The notes beneath the pieces were generated by a model. It saw only the letters and a program-made list of their open reading frames with translations. It was not told where the DNA came from and did not search any database. The translations under genes were made by a program, and so were the position numbers. 33,835 nucleotides of DNA from an uncultured bacterium (lineage in GTDB: Bacteria > Planctomycetota > Phycisphaerae > Phycisphaerales > SM1A02): positions 1 through 33,835 of the forward strand of contig CAIUGT010000116.1 in NCBI GenBank assembly GCA_903898755.1, written 5' to 3'. Below, piece after piece: positions 15,257 through 23,999 of the stretch; position 1 is the first letter of the stretch; the number at the start of each line of letters is the position of its first letter.

Positions 15257-16537
15257 TTAAACGTGAGCGATGGAATTGGAAGTTCGTGAATGCAGGCGTC
15301 GTTCATACATTGCGCCACCGCACCAAATGAGTCCCGCAAGAAATATAAATAGAGGAATGGACATGTACGCCGTTTTCCAACCAGAGCCTTCCGCGATCCA
15401 ACCAATCATGGGCACTGCGGGAACATCGCCTAGAAGATGTAAAACCAAAATGGCGAGCGCCATTCCAGTGCCGCGTTCGGCCGGATTGAGAATGTGAACC
15501 AGATGCGCGTGGACGGGTCCCACACTCATGACAAGAAAAAAAGAACCCAGGGTGATGCCGCACCACATGGCCGTGATATTGGGTGCGAACAGAACAAAGA
15601 GGATTGATGCCGCCGCAAGAAAACTAGTGAGACCACATATCCACAAATGCGCCGTTCGATTGCGTTGAAACCACCAGTCGCCAAGGAAGCCACCAGCCAA
15701 TGTGCCGGTGATTCCGGTGACAACAATGATGGCGCCAAAAATGGTGCTCGAACTTTCAACGCTTAGCCCCCATGCTTGATCAAGGTAGGTTGGCGTCCAA
15801 AAACCAAGACTTCCAAAGCCGGCGGTTTGCAGCGCATAGCCCATGGTGGTCCAAAGCCACCTTGGTCGAAACAGAATGCCAACAGCGTCGCGCACTGTTG
15901 GTGGTGCGTTCACAACAACATGCTCATCCTTCGCTCCGCGTTGTGGATCGCGAATAAAATAAATCACCAACGCTAGAAAAAGTCCGGGACCCCCGGCCAC
16001 AAAGAACGCTTCGCGCCAACCGTACTGGGACCCCACCACTCCGCCAAGTGTGAAACCAATCGCGGCGCCAACTGGAATTGCCGCGTTGAAGAACGCCATG
16101 GCGCGACTTTGTTGCTTGGCCGGAAATTCATCGGCAAGAACAGCGGGCGCAACGCTGCCATACGCGGCTTCGCCAATTCCGGTGAGAGCGCGCATGATGA
16201 GAAGGCTCCAGAAACCCCATGCGAAGCCGCCTAGAAATGTGAGCACGCTCCAAAATGCAACGGCCGCCGCAAGCACATGCAAGCGTGGAAATCGGTCGGC
16301 GATTAAACCAAACGCCGGCGCCGCAATCATGTACACCACGATGAACGCGGAGTAGAGCCAGCCGGACTGCGCATGCGTGAGCGCCAAGCCGCCTTGGTCG
16401 ATTGATTTTTCTAGAAATGGAACAAGGCTGCTGACGACATAGCGATCCACGTAATTGAGCAAATTCAGCAGTGAAAGCGTGATGAGCGCAATCATGGGGG
16501 CGCGCGCGTTGCGGGCGAGTGATGAAGTGGCTTTCAT
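15257..16537 (-). CDS. Spinster-type MFS transporter inside the aro operon
   Basis: A 426-residue, twelve-helix major facilitator protein. The frame is open to 16576, but the ATG at 16537 overlaps the aroDE stop as ATGA, the usual coupling arrangement, so I take that start. Early motifs NYVDRYVVSSLVPFLE, GLIADRFPR (loop 2-3 signature) and ALTGIGEAAYGSVAPAVLADEFP fit the Spinster (sphingolipid/lysolipid transporter-like) branch found in many bacteria. The substrate in bacteria is generally unknown. Placement between aroDE and aroC, coupled to the former, suggests a link to aromatic precursors or products (shikimate, quinate, protocatechuate), but this is inference from context. No extra domains are seen. 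Confidence 0.9.
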   Translation of the reverse strand: MKATSSLARNARAPMIALITLSLLNLLNYVDRYVVSSLVPFLEKSIDQGGLALTHAQSGWLYSAFIVVYMIAAPAFGLIADRFPRLHVLAAAVAFWSVLTFLGGFAWGFWSLLIMRALTGIGEAAYGSVAPAVLADEFPAKQQSRAMAFFNAAIPVGAAIGFTLGGVVGSQYGWREAFFVAGGPGLFLALVIYFIRDPQRGAKDEHVVVNAPPTVRDAVGILFRPRWLWTTMGYALQTAGFGSLGFWTPTYLDQAWGLSVESSSTIFGAIIVVTGITGTLAGGFLGDWWFQRNRTAHLWICGLTSFLAAASILFVLFAPNITAMWCGITLGSFFLVMSVGPVHAHLVHILNPAERGTGMALAILVLHLLGDVPAVPMIGWIAEGSGWKTAYMSIPLFIFLAGLIWCGGAMYERRLHSRTSNSIAHV

Positions 16538-18336
16538 GAACGCGTGTCCAATTTGTGGTTGAGAATTTTCCGCCACAATTCAATTGGGGCATTTGGATAT
16601 TGCACTTTGATTTGCGAATTGATATTTAAAGCAGCGTTCTTCTGCGGCACGTTTCCCGTCGCGGTTTCGGAAACAATCTGTTCTTTCGTGAACAATGCGA
16701 ACTGCAAAGCGGCTTGTCGCAAAAACATTTCCGTTCCATCAACAACCACCGCGCCAGCCGCGCGCGCGCGCTGCAGAAGCGGCGTTTCACGCGGACGGTA
16801 TACGGTGTCCATGACAATCATTCCTGTTTGAATTTCAAAGGCTGCTGGAAGTGGATCAATCGATTCGGCGCCAGAACCAGTCATTCCGGCGCTAGTGCAA
16901 TTCACAATTGCGGTGAAAGATTGAGCGCTGATATGTTCAAGCGCAACGGCGTCCACCCGTGATTGATGCGAGCCATGAATGGCGCGGGCGTTGAAGAGCT
17001 TTGCGAGTTGCGCGGCTTTGTCGTGCGTGCGATTTGCGATGGTGACCTGCGCTCCAGTGAGCGCAAGACCAGCGATGACGGCGCGCGCCGCGCCACCCGA
17101 GCCTAAAACCAACACGTGTTGTTGACGCCATTGATGAAGTGTTTGCGACTCTATGGAATTTTTGTCGGCAGCCACAATCAAAATCTTCGGCAGAGTGCCG
17201 GCATTTTCAATCGCATGCCCAGAAGCAAGCGCAGCTGAAACGTGATCGTTCATGCCAAGCGCAACCGCAAGCGCAGCTACCGCCGCAGGCGCATCGGTAT
17301 TAAATGCGTGCGTGGCGCCGGTGTGAGAAAAAATAATTGTGTTTGCCGCGCCGCACCACTCACTCACCACATCAGTGCCGCCAGCCCGCTGCTTGCACCA
17401 ACGCAATGCATGTTCCTTATGCGGAATCGTAACGCTGACGCCGCGCAAATTTAGAATGGGTGACGCGGACATTTCGCCAAGCGACGCCTTGAAGTGCTCC
17501 CACTCGGAAGGGATTGCCAACGGCACATACGCGCCGTTGAATTGCGTGGCGGCAAACGCCGCGTTGTGCAATAGCGGCGACAGAGAATGTTCAACGGGCC
17601 AACCTGCAACCGCGAATATTTTTGTGGCCTGTGTGATGTTCTGAAATGGATACACATGCGTCAATTCTTCAACCGTGAGTTGACCAGGCGCCGTTCCCAT
17701 TTCGCCGTCAGGACGCGCGTAAGTGAGAAAGCCGCCAAACTTTGGCGCAAGCACGCGGCTGGCAATTCCAAATGGCCCCATGCACAGCGCAATGGTTGGC
17801 TTGCTTTGATTGCGCAACAACTCAAACGCCTCAAGATTGTCGCGGACGCTGCGCGCGCGCCACGCAATTTTTGCCACGGCGCACAACGGCTCATTCCACA
17901 TTGCGGCAACGCGTTTGGAAAGATCCGCGGGACGGGATTCAAAATCATGCGCGCTTAAAATCAAGCGCGTGGACGATTTCGCGGCCGCAAATTGTTTTTG
18001 AAAATCAACGCTTGCTTGAAACGCGGCCAGTTCAAGATCGATATATGACGGCGGCACATTGAGTTTGCAAACAGCGATTAGCAATTCGAGCCGCGCAGAC
18101 TCCTTGCCGACAAAATCACCGCCTTCCGCCGCGCAACGAATGGTGACAATGCAAGGAAGCGGACAATTTTTTACAAGCAGCGCGATGCTTTCAAGCGCGT
18201 TGTCTGTGTGCGCCAACGCGTCCACGCGCCATTCAACAATGGTGGCGCCGCGCTTTGCTTCTGCACGCGCGGACTCAAGCGCGCCTGCAATGTCCTGGGC
18301 GTCTTCCACAGTCAGGGCAACGGCGATCAACGACAT
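16534..18336 (-). CDS. aroDE: Bifunctional 3-dehydroquinate dehydratase (type I) / shikimate dehydrogenase
   Basis: A 600-residue fusion carrying out steps three and four of the shikimate pathway. Residues 1-228 are type I dehydroquinase: VEWRVD (34-39), LSAHDF with H130, and AVAKIAWRA with the Schiff-base lysine K156, ending GTAPGQLTVEEL. Residues 238-555 are shikimate dehydrogenase: GWPVEHSLSP (245-254), VTIPHKE with K307, AANTI, NTD (346-348), the NADP loop GSGGAAR (412-418), NRT (435-437) and GMTG (484-487). This domain order is the same as in plants and chlamydiae. Between NTD and the NADP loop there are about 60 residues, some 40 more than usual, and a 50-residue tail follows the last family helix. 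It is the first gene of the operon; promoter must lie in 18337-18476. Confidence 0.97.
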   Translation of the reverse strand: MSLIAVALTVEDAQDIAGALESARAEAKRGATIVEWRVDALAHTDNALESIALLVKNCPLPCIVTIRCAAEGGDFVGKESARLELLIAVCKLNVPPSYIDLELAAFQASVDFQKQFAAAKSSTRLILSAHDFESRPADLSKRVAAMWNEPLCAVAKIAWRARSVRDNLEAFELLRNQSKPTIALCMGPFGIASRVLAPKFGGFLTYARPDGEMGTAPGQLTVEELTHVYPFQNITQATKIFAVAGWPVEHSLSPLLHNAAFAATQFNGAYVPLAIPSEWEHFKASLGEMSASPILNLRGVSVTIPHKEHALRWCKQRAGGTDVVSEWCGAANTIIFSHTGATHAFNTDAPAAVAALAVALGMNDHVSAALASGHAIENAGTLPKILIVAADKNSIESQTLHQWRQQHVLVLGSGGAARAVIAGLALTGAQVTIANRTHDKAAQLAKLFNARAIHGSHQSRVDAVALEHISAQSFTAIVNCTSAGMTGSGAESIDPLPAAFEIQTGMIVMDTVYRPRETPLLQRARAAGAVVVDGTEMFLRQAALQFALFTKEQIVSETATGNVPQKNAALNINSQIKVQYPNAPIELWRKILNHKLDTRS

Positions 18337-18476
18337 GCAACACCTCGCGCACGCATCCCGCGCATGAATGTTGGTCGATTCATTGGCGACAATCGCAAGT
18401 CGTGGCGACTAGTCGAATTCTGGCGACGCGGCATGCGCAGAGTGTACGAAGAGCCGTGACTGATTAGCATGACGGC

Positions 18477-19094
18477 ATGCAAGAAGTTTCCATTGAAGCG
18501 GCGATTGAATTTCTCCATGGTCATCTCTCTGGATTTTTAAAATTTGACGGCGAACGCGTTGCGGTGAAGTTCATCGTGGCGAGCGATGGAACACTTGTGA
18601 TGCCAGTGATGGAGGCCATGCTGCTGGCCATGGAGACCGTGCTTGAACTTCCAAATGATGACGACGACAGCATGCATTTAATTGTCACGCTTTCTCGTCA
18701 ATCCGAAACAGGAACATTCGCGCAGTGGTGCGATCGTTGGCGCGCCTATCACGGCGAGCCGGAGGATGTGCGCTGGGCCACTGTTGCGATTGATTCGGGT
18801 CGTCTTGCTGGCTGGTTTTTGGATGATCAAGCCATGATGAAAGCGAATCCGTTGGCGGCGGATGAAAGTGCTTTGCTAAAACAATTCAACGCGCAACCGC
18901 GCGCATTTTTGAAAGCGCTGTGCGTGACCGCAAAGGTTGAGTGCGAAGATCCGATCGCCGTGGGCGTGGACGCTGGCGGCATTGACATTCGCCGCATGCA
19001 TGATGTGGGCCGTTTGCCATTTCCTCTTCCACTTGAAAATGCCGCGCAAGTTCGCTCATTCATTGAGGGCGCGTCATTTCCCCCCAATTTGTGA
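18477..19094 (+). CDS. Conserved protein, possible FMN split-barrel plus DUF2470 (HugZ-like)
   Basis: A 205-residue cytoplasmic protein of uncertain family. The C-terminal part, VGVDAGGIDIRR...GRLPFPLPLENAAQVRSF, resembles the end of DUF2470, a small domain attached to heme-degrading FMN split-barrel proteins. The middle (RWRAYHGEPEDVRWATVAIDSGRLAGWF) resembles the conserved R-Y/A-V strand section of those proteins. The usual histidines of the DUF2470 start (HMNxDH) are not seen, and the first half does not show the normal barrel, so heme breakdown should not be assumed. No Shine-Dalgarno is visible before the ATG. It lies 51 bases upstream of phhA on the same strand and is divergent from aroDE. 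Confidence 0.55.
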   Translation: MQEVSIEAAIEFLHGHLSGFLKFDGERVAVKFIVASDGTLVMPVMEAMLLAMETVLELPNDDDDSMHLIVTLSRQSETGTFAQWCDRWRAYHGEPEDVRWATVAIDSGRLAGWFLDDQAMMKANPLAADESALLKQFNAQPRAFLKALCVTAKVECEDPIAVGVDAGGIDIRRMHDVGRLPFPLPLENAAQVRSFIEGASFPPNL

Positions 19095-19126
19095 TTCTGT
19101 TTTTTCACGCCCCCACACTAGAATCA
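19092..19126. repeat. Inverted repeat TGATTCT/AGAATCA in the phhA leader
   Basis: Seven-base perfect inverted repeat with a 21-base spacer between the preceding stop codon and the phhA ribosome binding site (AGGAGA at 19134-19139). The right arm contains TAGAAT, a plausible -10 box, so this could be an operator or a chance match. Confidence 0.35.
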
Positions 19127-19145
19127 TTTTTCACAGGAGAACCAT

Positions 19146-20015
19146 ATGGACGGATCACATCACGATAAAAAATTCGCGGGCAGTTTGAACCACGCAATGA
19201 TTGACAACGCGCAAGGAGACGCCGCTCAAGCTTACGCCAACAATTTTGGATCGCCTGGTTACGGCGACATCACGCGCTGCTATATCGAACAGAAATACGA
19301 CGGATATACCGCTGAAAATCAAGAAACGTGGTCGACCATGTTTGACCGTCAAATGATTTTCCTGAAAGACAACGCCAGCAAAACATATTTAGACGGCGCG
19401 TCGCTGATTAATCTTCGTCGCGACAGAATTCCGCCGCTGGCTGAAATCAATAGCCGCTTGCATCCGTTGACAAAGTGGCAAAGCCGCGCGGTGCCTGGCT
19501 ACTTGCCACCCAAGGCGTTCTTTGCGTGCTTGGCGCGCCGTGAATTTCCGACCACCATTGTCATTCGTCCAAAGCAAAGCATTGATTACTTGCCCGAGCC
19601 CGACATTTTCCACGACATCTTTGGTCATGTTCCTTTGCATGCGGATCCAGTGTTCGCGGATTTTCTGCAGACCTACGGCAAGGCAGCGCTTGAAGCCACT
19701 GATCAAAAAGATGTCGAACGCCTAGCGCGTCTTTTCTGGTTCACGGTTGAATTTGGTTTGATCAAAGAAGGCGGACGCATCAAGGTGTACGGCAGCGGTT
19801 TGATTTCAAGTCCAGGCGAATGCACGCACTCGCTTGAAAGTCCCGAGGTCGATCGCCGTCCATTTGATTTGGACCGCGTGTGCGACACCGCGTTTGAAAT
19901 CGATCACTATCAGCCGATTTTGTACGTGTTGGAAAGCTTCGATCAATTGCGCAATGCCATGACCACCTATGCCAAGCGAATTATGGATAAGACCGCAGCT
20001 GCGGCGCGCGTTTGA
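19146..20015 (+). CDS. phhA: Phenylalanine 4-monooxygenase
   Basis: A 289-residue, non-heme iron, pterin-dependent hydroxylase that turns phenylalanine into tyrosine. It has the bacterial short form (no ACT regulatory domain). Iron ligands are H156 and H161 in DIFHDIFGHVPLH (153-165) and E202 in WFTVEFGLI. YLPEPDIFHD and GSGLISSPGE (216-225) also match. AGGAGA stands seven bases before the ATG. A pterin carbinolamine dehydratase (phhB) that normally recycles the cofactor is not in the window. The neighbour on the left (divergent) is the aro operon that makes precursors of phenylalanine. Confidence 0.97.
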   Translation: MDGSHHDKKFAGSLNHAMIDNAQGDAAQAYANNFGSPGYGDITRCYIEQKYDGYTAENQETWSTMFDRQMIFLKDNASKTYLDGASLINLRRDRIPPLAEINSRLHPLTKWQSRAVPGYLPPKAFFACLARREFPTTIVIRPKQSIDYLPEPDIFHDIFGHVPLHADPVFADFLQTYGKAALEATDQKDVERLARLFWFTVEFGLIKEGGRIKVYGSGLISSPGECTHSLESPEVDRRPFDLDRVCDTAFEIDHYQPILYVLESFDQLRNAMTTYAKRIMDKTAAAARV

Positions 20016-20129
20016 GGTTTGCGGCGTAGTTCAACGGAAAGTTCAACATTCGTTTTTGGTTCGGGTCGCTGTCATTGACGCGATCAAAGCATGTTGATTT
20101 CAAACGTAATTTTTGCGTAGTCTTGCCGC

Positions 20130-21404
20130 ATGGCTGCAACCAAAAATCGTTCTTCGTTCAAGGCCGCAATTCAGATTGAGCAAGAGGAATTCGCGCGCCG
20201 TCGTGGCGCGTTGCTTGACGCATTGCGCGGTTCAATTGGCTTGGTGCTTGCCGGCGAAGCGGACGCAAATTTGCACCACCCATTCGCGGCACACGCGCAC
20301 TTCACCTACCTCACCGGACTTGTTGATGAACCAGGCGCGGCGTTGTTGTTTGATGGCAAGAATGCAAATCCCGCGCGGCGCGTGCAACTTTTTCTCAGGC
20401 CGCTGAATCCAGAGCGCGAAAAGTGGGATGGCTTTCGCCCAGAGATTGGCGGCGAACTTCGCGCGCGCGCCGGCATTGAAACCATCTTTCGAACCAACAT
20501 GCTTCCAACGCAACTTCTGGACGCGGCCAAGCGCGCGAAGTCGTTGACGTTGCTCATGCCCTTGGCTGCGCACAACAGTCCCGTGAGTGGCGACCTTGAA
20601 ATTTTCCGCCGCACCGCGGAGCGCATTCCAAATTGTTCCATCAATGATGGCACCACCATTTTGAACGCCATGCGCGCCTGCAAAAGCAAGGCCGAAGTGG
20701 CGTGCATTCAAGAAGCTGGACGCATCACGGGTCTTGGTTTCGCGGCGGCGTTCGCAAACTTGCGGCCCAACATGAATGAGTTTGAATTACAGCGGCATGT
20801 GGAGACTGGTTATCACCAAGGTGGCTCGCGCGAACTTGCGTTCCGCACGATCGCAGGCGGTGGTTTCAACAGCACCGTGTTGCACTATCACGCCAACGAC
20901 CAAGTATTGCGTGACGGCGATTTGGTGTGTCTTGATTCCGGCGCAAAGTGGTGCGGCTATAGCGCCGACGTCACGCGCACGCTTCCTGTGAATGGAAAGT
21001 TCACGGGGCGCCAACGCGAAATTCATGATCTGGTTCTTGCCGCGCAAACCGCGGCCATTCGCGCGTGTAAACCAGGCGCGCGCTTTCATCACATTGACGA
21101 AGCCGCAAGAGCGGTGATTCGACGCGCGGGCCTTGCAGACGCGTTCATTCATTCCATCGGTCACCACCTTGGCCTTGAAACGCACGACGCAAATCCAGAT
21201 GCTCCCCTTCAGGCTGGCGCCGTGATCACCATTGAACCTGGTGTCTATCTACCCGATGAAAAAATTGGCGTGCGCATTGAGGACGACATTCTGATCACTG
21301 CGCGCGGACCCGTCACGCTGACAAGCGACATTCCACGTTCTAGTAAAGAAATTGAGACGGCCATGGCGCGCGCGCGTTCAATATCAAAACCAAAACGCGG
21401 ATAA
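20130..21404 (+). CDS. pepP: Xaa-Pro aminopeptidase (M24B)
   Basis: A 424-residue cytoplasmic metallopeptidase that removes N-terminal residues before proline. Residues 1-175 form the creatinase-like N-domain (ANLHHPFAAHAHFTYLTGLVDEPGAALL). The catalytic pita-bread domain holds all five metal ligands: D269 (LDSGA), D280 (ADVTRT), H345 (SIGHHLGLETHD), E369 (TIEPGVY) and E384 (RIEDDIL). HYHAND (252-257) supplies the substrate-binding histidine. Start at ATG 20130 follows a 114-base gap after phhA. Probably monocistronic; convergent with the gene at 21473. Confidence 0.95.
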   Translation: MAATKNRSSFKAAIQIEQEEFARRRGALLDALRGSIGLVLAGEADANLHHPFAAHAHFTYLTGLVDEPGAALLFDGKNANPARRVQLFLRPLNPEREKWDGFRPEIGGELRARAGIETIFRTNMLPTQLLDAAKRAKSLTLLMPLAAHNSPVSGDLEIFRRTAERIPNCSINDGTTILNAMRACKSKAEVACIQEAGRITGLGFAAAFANLRPNMNEFELQRHVETGYHQGGSRELAFRTIAGGGFNSTVLHYHANDQVLRDGDLVCLDSGAKWCGYSADVTRTLPVNGKFTGRQREIHDLVLAAQTAAIRACKPGARFHHIDEAARAVIRRAGLADAFIHSIGHHLGLETHDANPDAPLQAGAVITIEPGVYLPDEKIGVRIEDDILITARGPVTLTSDIPRSSKEIETAMARARSISKPKRG

Positions 21405-21472
21405 GGCGCCAACTCAAATCCATGATGACATGCGTAAACACAATGCGGCGTGCGCGACCGTGGTATATGAAA

Positions 21473-21877
21473 TTATAATTGAGGCTGTGTGTGAATTAAA
21501 AATCCGTGCAGCGCAAGCAACGTCAAACTCCACACCACGGGAAACGCCGACATTGCAATGGCGACTCCGGTGAGTCGGCGACCAACGTGGTCCTTGTGTC
21601 GCCCAACAATTTCGCAGGTCACCACCACAAATAAAACAATGCTGAACTTGAAGGCGATCGCGCCGGCAAGATCCCATCGTTCAATCACCAACTTGGCCAA
21701 TGGATTCACTTCCGTTCCGCCCTTGCGCAGGATGTACCACGTTAAAATAATGTCCAGGCTGGCGAAAAGAAGAAACCATACATATCCATCTTGATAGCGC
21801 ATGGGTGGCGCGCTCAACCACGCCGGCGATTCATATCCCGGTTGCGCGTCCTTCTGATGATGCCGAAGAGTCATCAT
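21473..21877 (-). CDS. DUF5658-like small membrane protein
   Basis: About 134 residues from the ATG at 21877 (a second ATG follows directly). The frame remains open upstream to 22024, but this would overlap thiC, so the internal start is preferred. It has three to four membrane segments. The first contains FASLDIILTWYILRKGGTEVNPLAK, close to the D-x3-T-x5-G-x-E-x-N-P signature of DUF5658 proteins; a long helix with K then a charged loop RHKDHVGRR follow. Function unknown. It lies 35 bases after thiC on the same strand and could be part of the same transcript. Confidence 0.65.
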   Translation of the reverse strand: MMTLRHHQKDAQPGYESPAWLSAPPMRYQDGYVWFLLFASLDIILTWYILRKGGTEVNPLAKLVIERWDLAGAIAFKFSIVLFVVVTCEIVGRHKDHVGRRLTGVAIAMSAFPVVWSLTLLALHGFLIHTQPQL

Positions 21878-21912
21878 GTTGAAAGTATGCCACGAAGTGC
21901 TTGCAATACCAA

Positions 21913-23838
21913 CTAAATCAATGGAACTTTTGTGGAAATATTGTGCGCCGGCGATGTGTTGAGTTGCACCAATTGCTCTTGTTTTTGCTGCGCGCCTGTG
22001 GAATCCACAAAGTCGCTGTGACAAGAAGCCTTGGCTTCAACCGCGCCCACCGCCGCCTTGGTTTTGGAAGCAAGCCGATGAATTTCCTCCGGCGAAAGCA
22101 CTCCGCGCTTTGCAAGCACCTCTTGCTGCTCGGGAGTCAACGCGGCGCTGAGCACGGGCTTGTCGCGACGATACTCCTCGCTTTTTCCGCTGGCAAACTC
22201 TTGAATTTCCTTGCTAATGCGAACACTGCACCAATCGTGGCCGCACATGGCGCAGAAATCCGTGTCCACATCCAAGTCCTCATCGTGATAGGCGCGGGCG
22301 GTGTCGGGATCAAATGACAACTCAAAATGTTTCTGCCAGTTCAACGCGGCGCGCGCCTTGGTGAGTTCATCGTCGCGATCGCGCGCACCTGGAATTCCAA
22401 GCGCGACATCGGCGGCATGCGCCGCAATTTTGTACGCGATGCAACCTTGCTTGACATCGTCTTTTTTGGGCAAACCCAAATGCTCCTTGGGCGTGACGTA
22501 ACACAACATGCTTGCGCCGTGGTAGCCCGCGCTGGTGGCGCCAATGCAACTTGTGATGTGGTCGTAGCCAGGAAAAATATCCGTGACCAATGGTCCAAGC
22601 ACATAGAACGGCGCGCCGTGGCAAATGCGCCGCTGCAATTTCATGTTGTATTCAATTTGATCCAGCGGAACATGGCCTGGACCCTCAACCATGACTTGCA
22701 CGCCTTGACGCCACGCGCGCTCAGTGAGTTCACCGATTGCCGCAAGCTCCGCAAGTTGCGCGGCGTCGGTCGCGTCGGCCAAACCGCCTGGACGCAGACC
22801 ATCACCGATAGAAAATGTCACGTCGTAACGTCGCATGACGGCGCAAATACTTTCCCAACATTCGTACATCACATTTTGTTTGTTGTGAATCAACATCCAC
22901 TTGGCCAACAAACTTCCACCGCGACTCACAATGCCAATCAAGCGATTCTTGATCAGCGGCAAGTGCTCCTTCAGAACGCCGGCGTGAATGGTGAAGTAAT
23001 CCACGCCTTGCTTGGCTTGGTGCTCCAGCGTTTCCAAAATCACGGCCTCGTTCAAATCATCAAGTTTGCGCCCAATAATCATGGAATAAATTGGAACGGT
23101 TCCAATGGGAACTTGGCTGTTGCGAATCAGCGCGTCGCGGCAGGCGTCAAGATCACCGCCAGTTGAAAGATCCATCACGGTGTCAGCGCCCCACTTCTCG
23201 GCCCACTTTAATTTCTCAACTTCCTCGTCGGTGCCGGAACTCACCGGACTAGCGCCCATGTTGGCGTTGATTTTTGTTTTGGATGCGCGGCCAATGGCCA
23301 TTGGATCAAGTTTGTAACCCAAGTGAACGCGATTGGCTGGAATCACCATGCGTCCCGCCGCGATTTCATCGCGCACTTGCTCGGCGGTGAGATGTTGCTC
23401 GCGCTCAGCCACGCGTCGCATTTCTTTTGTGATCACGCCAAGACGCGCAAATTCCAGTTGCGTGATGGGCTCAAAGCCGGCGGGCGGCTGCGCGCAAATC
23501 CACTGCGCAACATGCGTGTGCAAATGTCCAGCGCAACCTTGTTGATGATTGTGTGCGGCGACAATGTTCCAGCCCGCGGGAAGAAAATCCCACGCGGTCT
23601 TGGTGGATGGAAGCGGCATCCCTGGCGTGTCGGGACTTGTGAACGCGAGCGGTCCACCAATGTCGGACTTGCGCGCGAATGAACCCGGCGTTGTGCCTTG
23701 CGCGTGCGTTGATGGATTCGCGGCCCCGTGAAGCGGCAGTTTCTCGTTGGCCAACCGTTCATGCGAATGGCCGATTTGAAATGTGGATGCGTGCGCGCTA
23801 CCCGCGCTGTTTTTAACTTCTGACACTTTATTGTTCAT
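21913..23838 (-). CDS. thiC: Phosphomethylpyrimidine synthase
   Basis: A 641-residue radical SAM enzyme that rearranges aminoimidazole ribotide to hydroxymethylpyrimidine phosphate in thiamine synthesis. It has [44 protein letters not shown], the (beta/alpha) core with YECWESICA and [33 protein letters not shown] and PGYDHI. The [4Fe-4S] cluster cysteines lie near the C-terminus in CAMCGHDWC (C529, C532, C537). The 100-residue N-terminal extension and 100-residue tail are within the range of bacterial ThiC. AGGAAG stands eight bases before the ATG. It is controlled by the TPP riboswitch in its leader. Confidence 0.98.
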   Translation of the reverse strand: MNNKVSEVKNSAGSAHASTFQIGHSHERLANEKLPLHGAANPSTHAQGTTPGSFARKSDIGGPLAFTSPDTPGMPLPSTKTAWDFLPAGWNIVAAHNHQQGCAGHLHTHVAQWICAQPPAGFEPITQLEFARLGVITKEMRRVAEREQHLTAEQVRDEIAAGRMVIPANRVHLGYKLDPMAIGRASKTKINANMGASPVSSGTDEEVEKLKWAEKWGADTVMDLSTGGDLDACRDALIRNSQVPIGTVPIYSMIIGRKLDDLNEAVILETLEHQAKQGVDYFTIHAGVLKEHLPLIKNRLIGIVSRGGSLLAKWMLIHNKQNVMYECWESICAVMRRYDVTFSIGDGLRPGGLADATDAAQLAELAAIGELTERAWRQGVQVMVEGPGHVPLDQIEYNMKLQRRICHGAPFYVLGPLVTDIFPGYDHITSCIGATSAGYHGASMLCYVTPKEHLGLPKKDDVKQGCIAYKIAAHAADVALGIPGARDRDDELTKARAALNWQKHFELSFDPDTARAYHDEDLDVDTDFCAMCGHDWCSVRISKEIQEFASGKSEEYRRDKPVLSAALTPEQQEVLAKRGVLSPEEIHRLASKTKAAVGAVEAKASCHSDFVDSTGAQQKQEQLVQLNTSPAHNISTKVPLI

Positions 23839-23888
23839 GACGTACTTCCTGACAAGGCGATGCCGATATGAACGGCTCGCGAACTAGC

Positions 23889-23975
23889 GCCACTTCCCTA
23901 CGCCGATACGAATCGGTTCAGGTTCCGCGGGTACTTCTCAGCGAACTCCACGATGGAATCCGCGCCCCGAGCGGC
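23889..23975 (-). ncRNA. TPP riboswitch (THI element) of thiC
   Basis: The minus strand folds exactly as a TPP aptamer. P1 is GCCGCT/AGTGGC (23975-23970 with 23894-23889), P2 is CGGG/CCCG, P3 is a ten-pair stem around TCG, with the conserved CTGAGA (23941-23936), then ACCTGA (23923-23918), P5 hairpin CCGAT-TCGT-ATCGG and GTAGGGA (23901-23895). Thiamine pyrophosphate binding would lower thiC expression. No terminator hairpin with a T-run lies between it and the start codon (50 bases), so control is most likely translational. Confidence 0.97.
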
Positions 23976-23984
23976 GAAGTATTC

Positions 23985-23990
23985 ATCATA
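23985..23990 (-). promoter_or_regulatory. Candidate -10 box for thiC transcript
   Basis: TATGAT on the minus strand ends nine bases before the riboswitch P1 stem, a position that would start the transcript at about 23978. No convincing -35 box is seen at the right spacing, so this is only a suggestion. Confidence 0.25.
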
Positions 23991-23999
23991 GTCACACTT

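Noticed and set aside
22327-23166. Plus-strand open frame (279 codons) opposite thiC
   Set aside because: Antisense to a highly conserved enzyme; no recognisable protein features.
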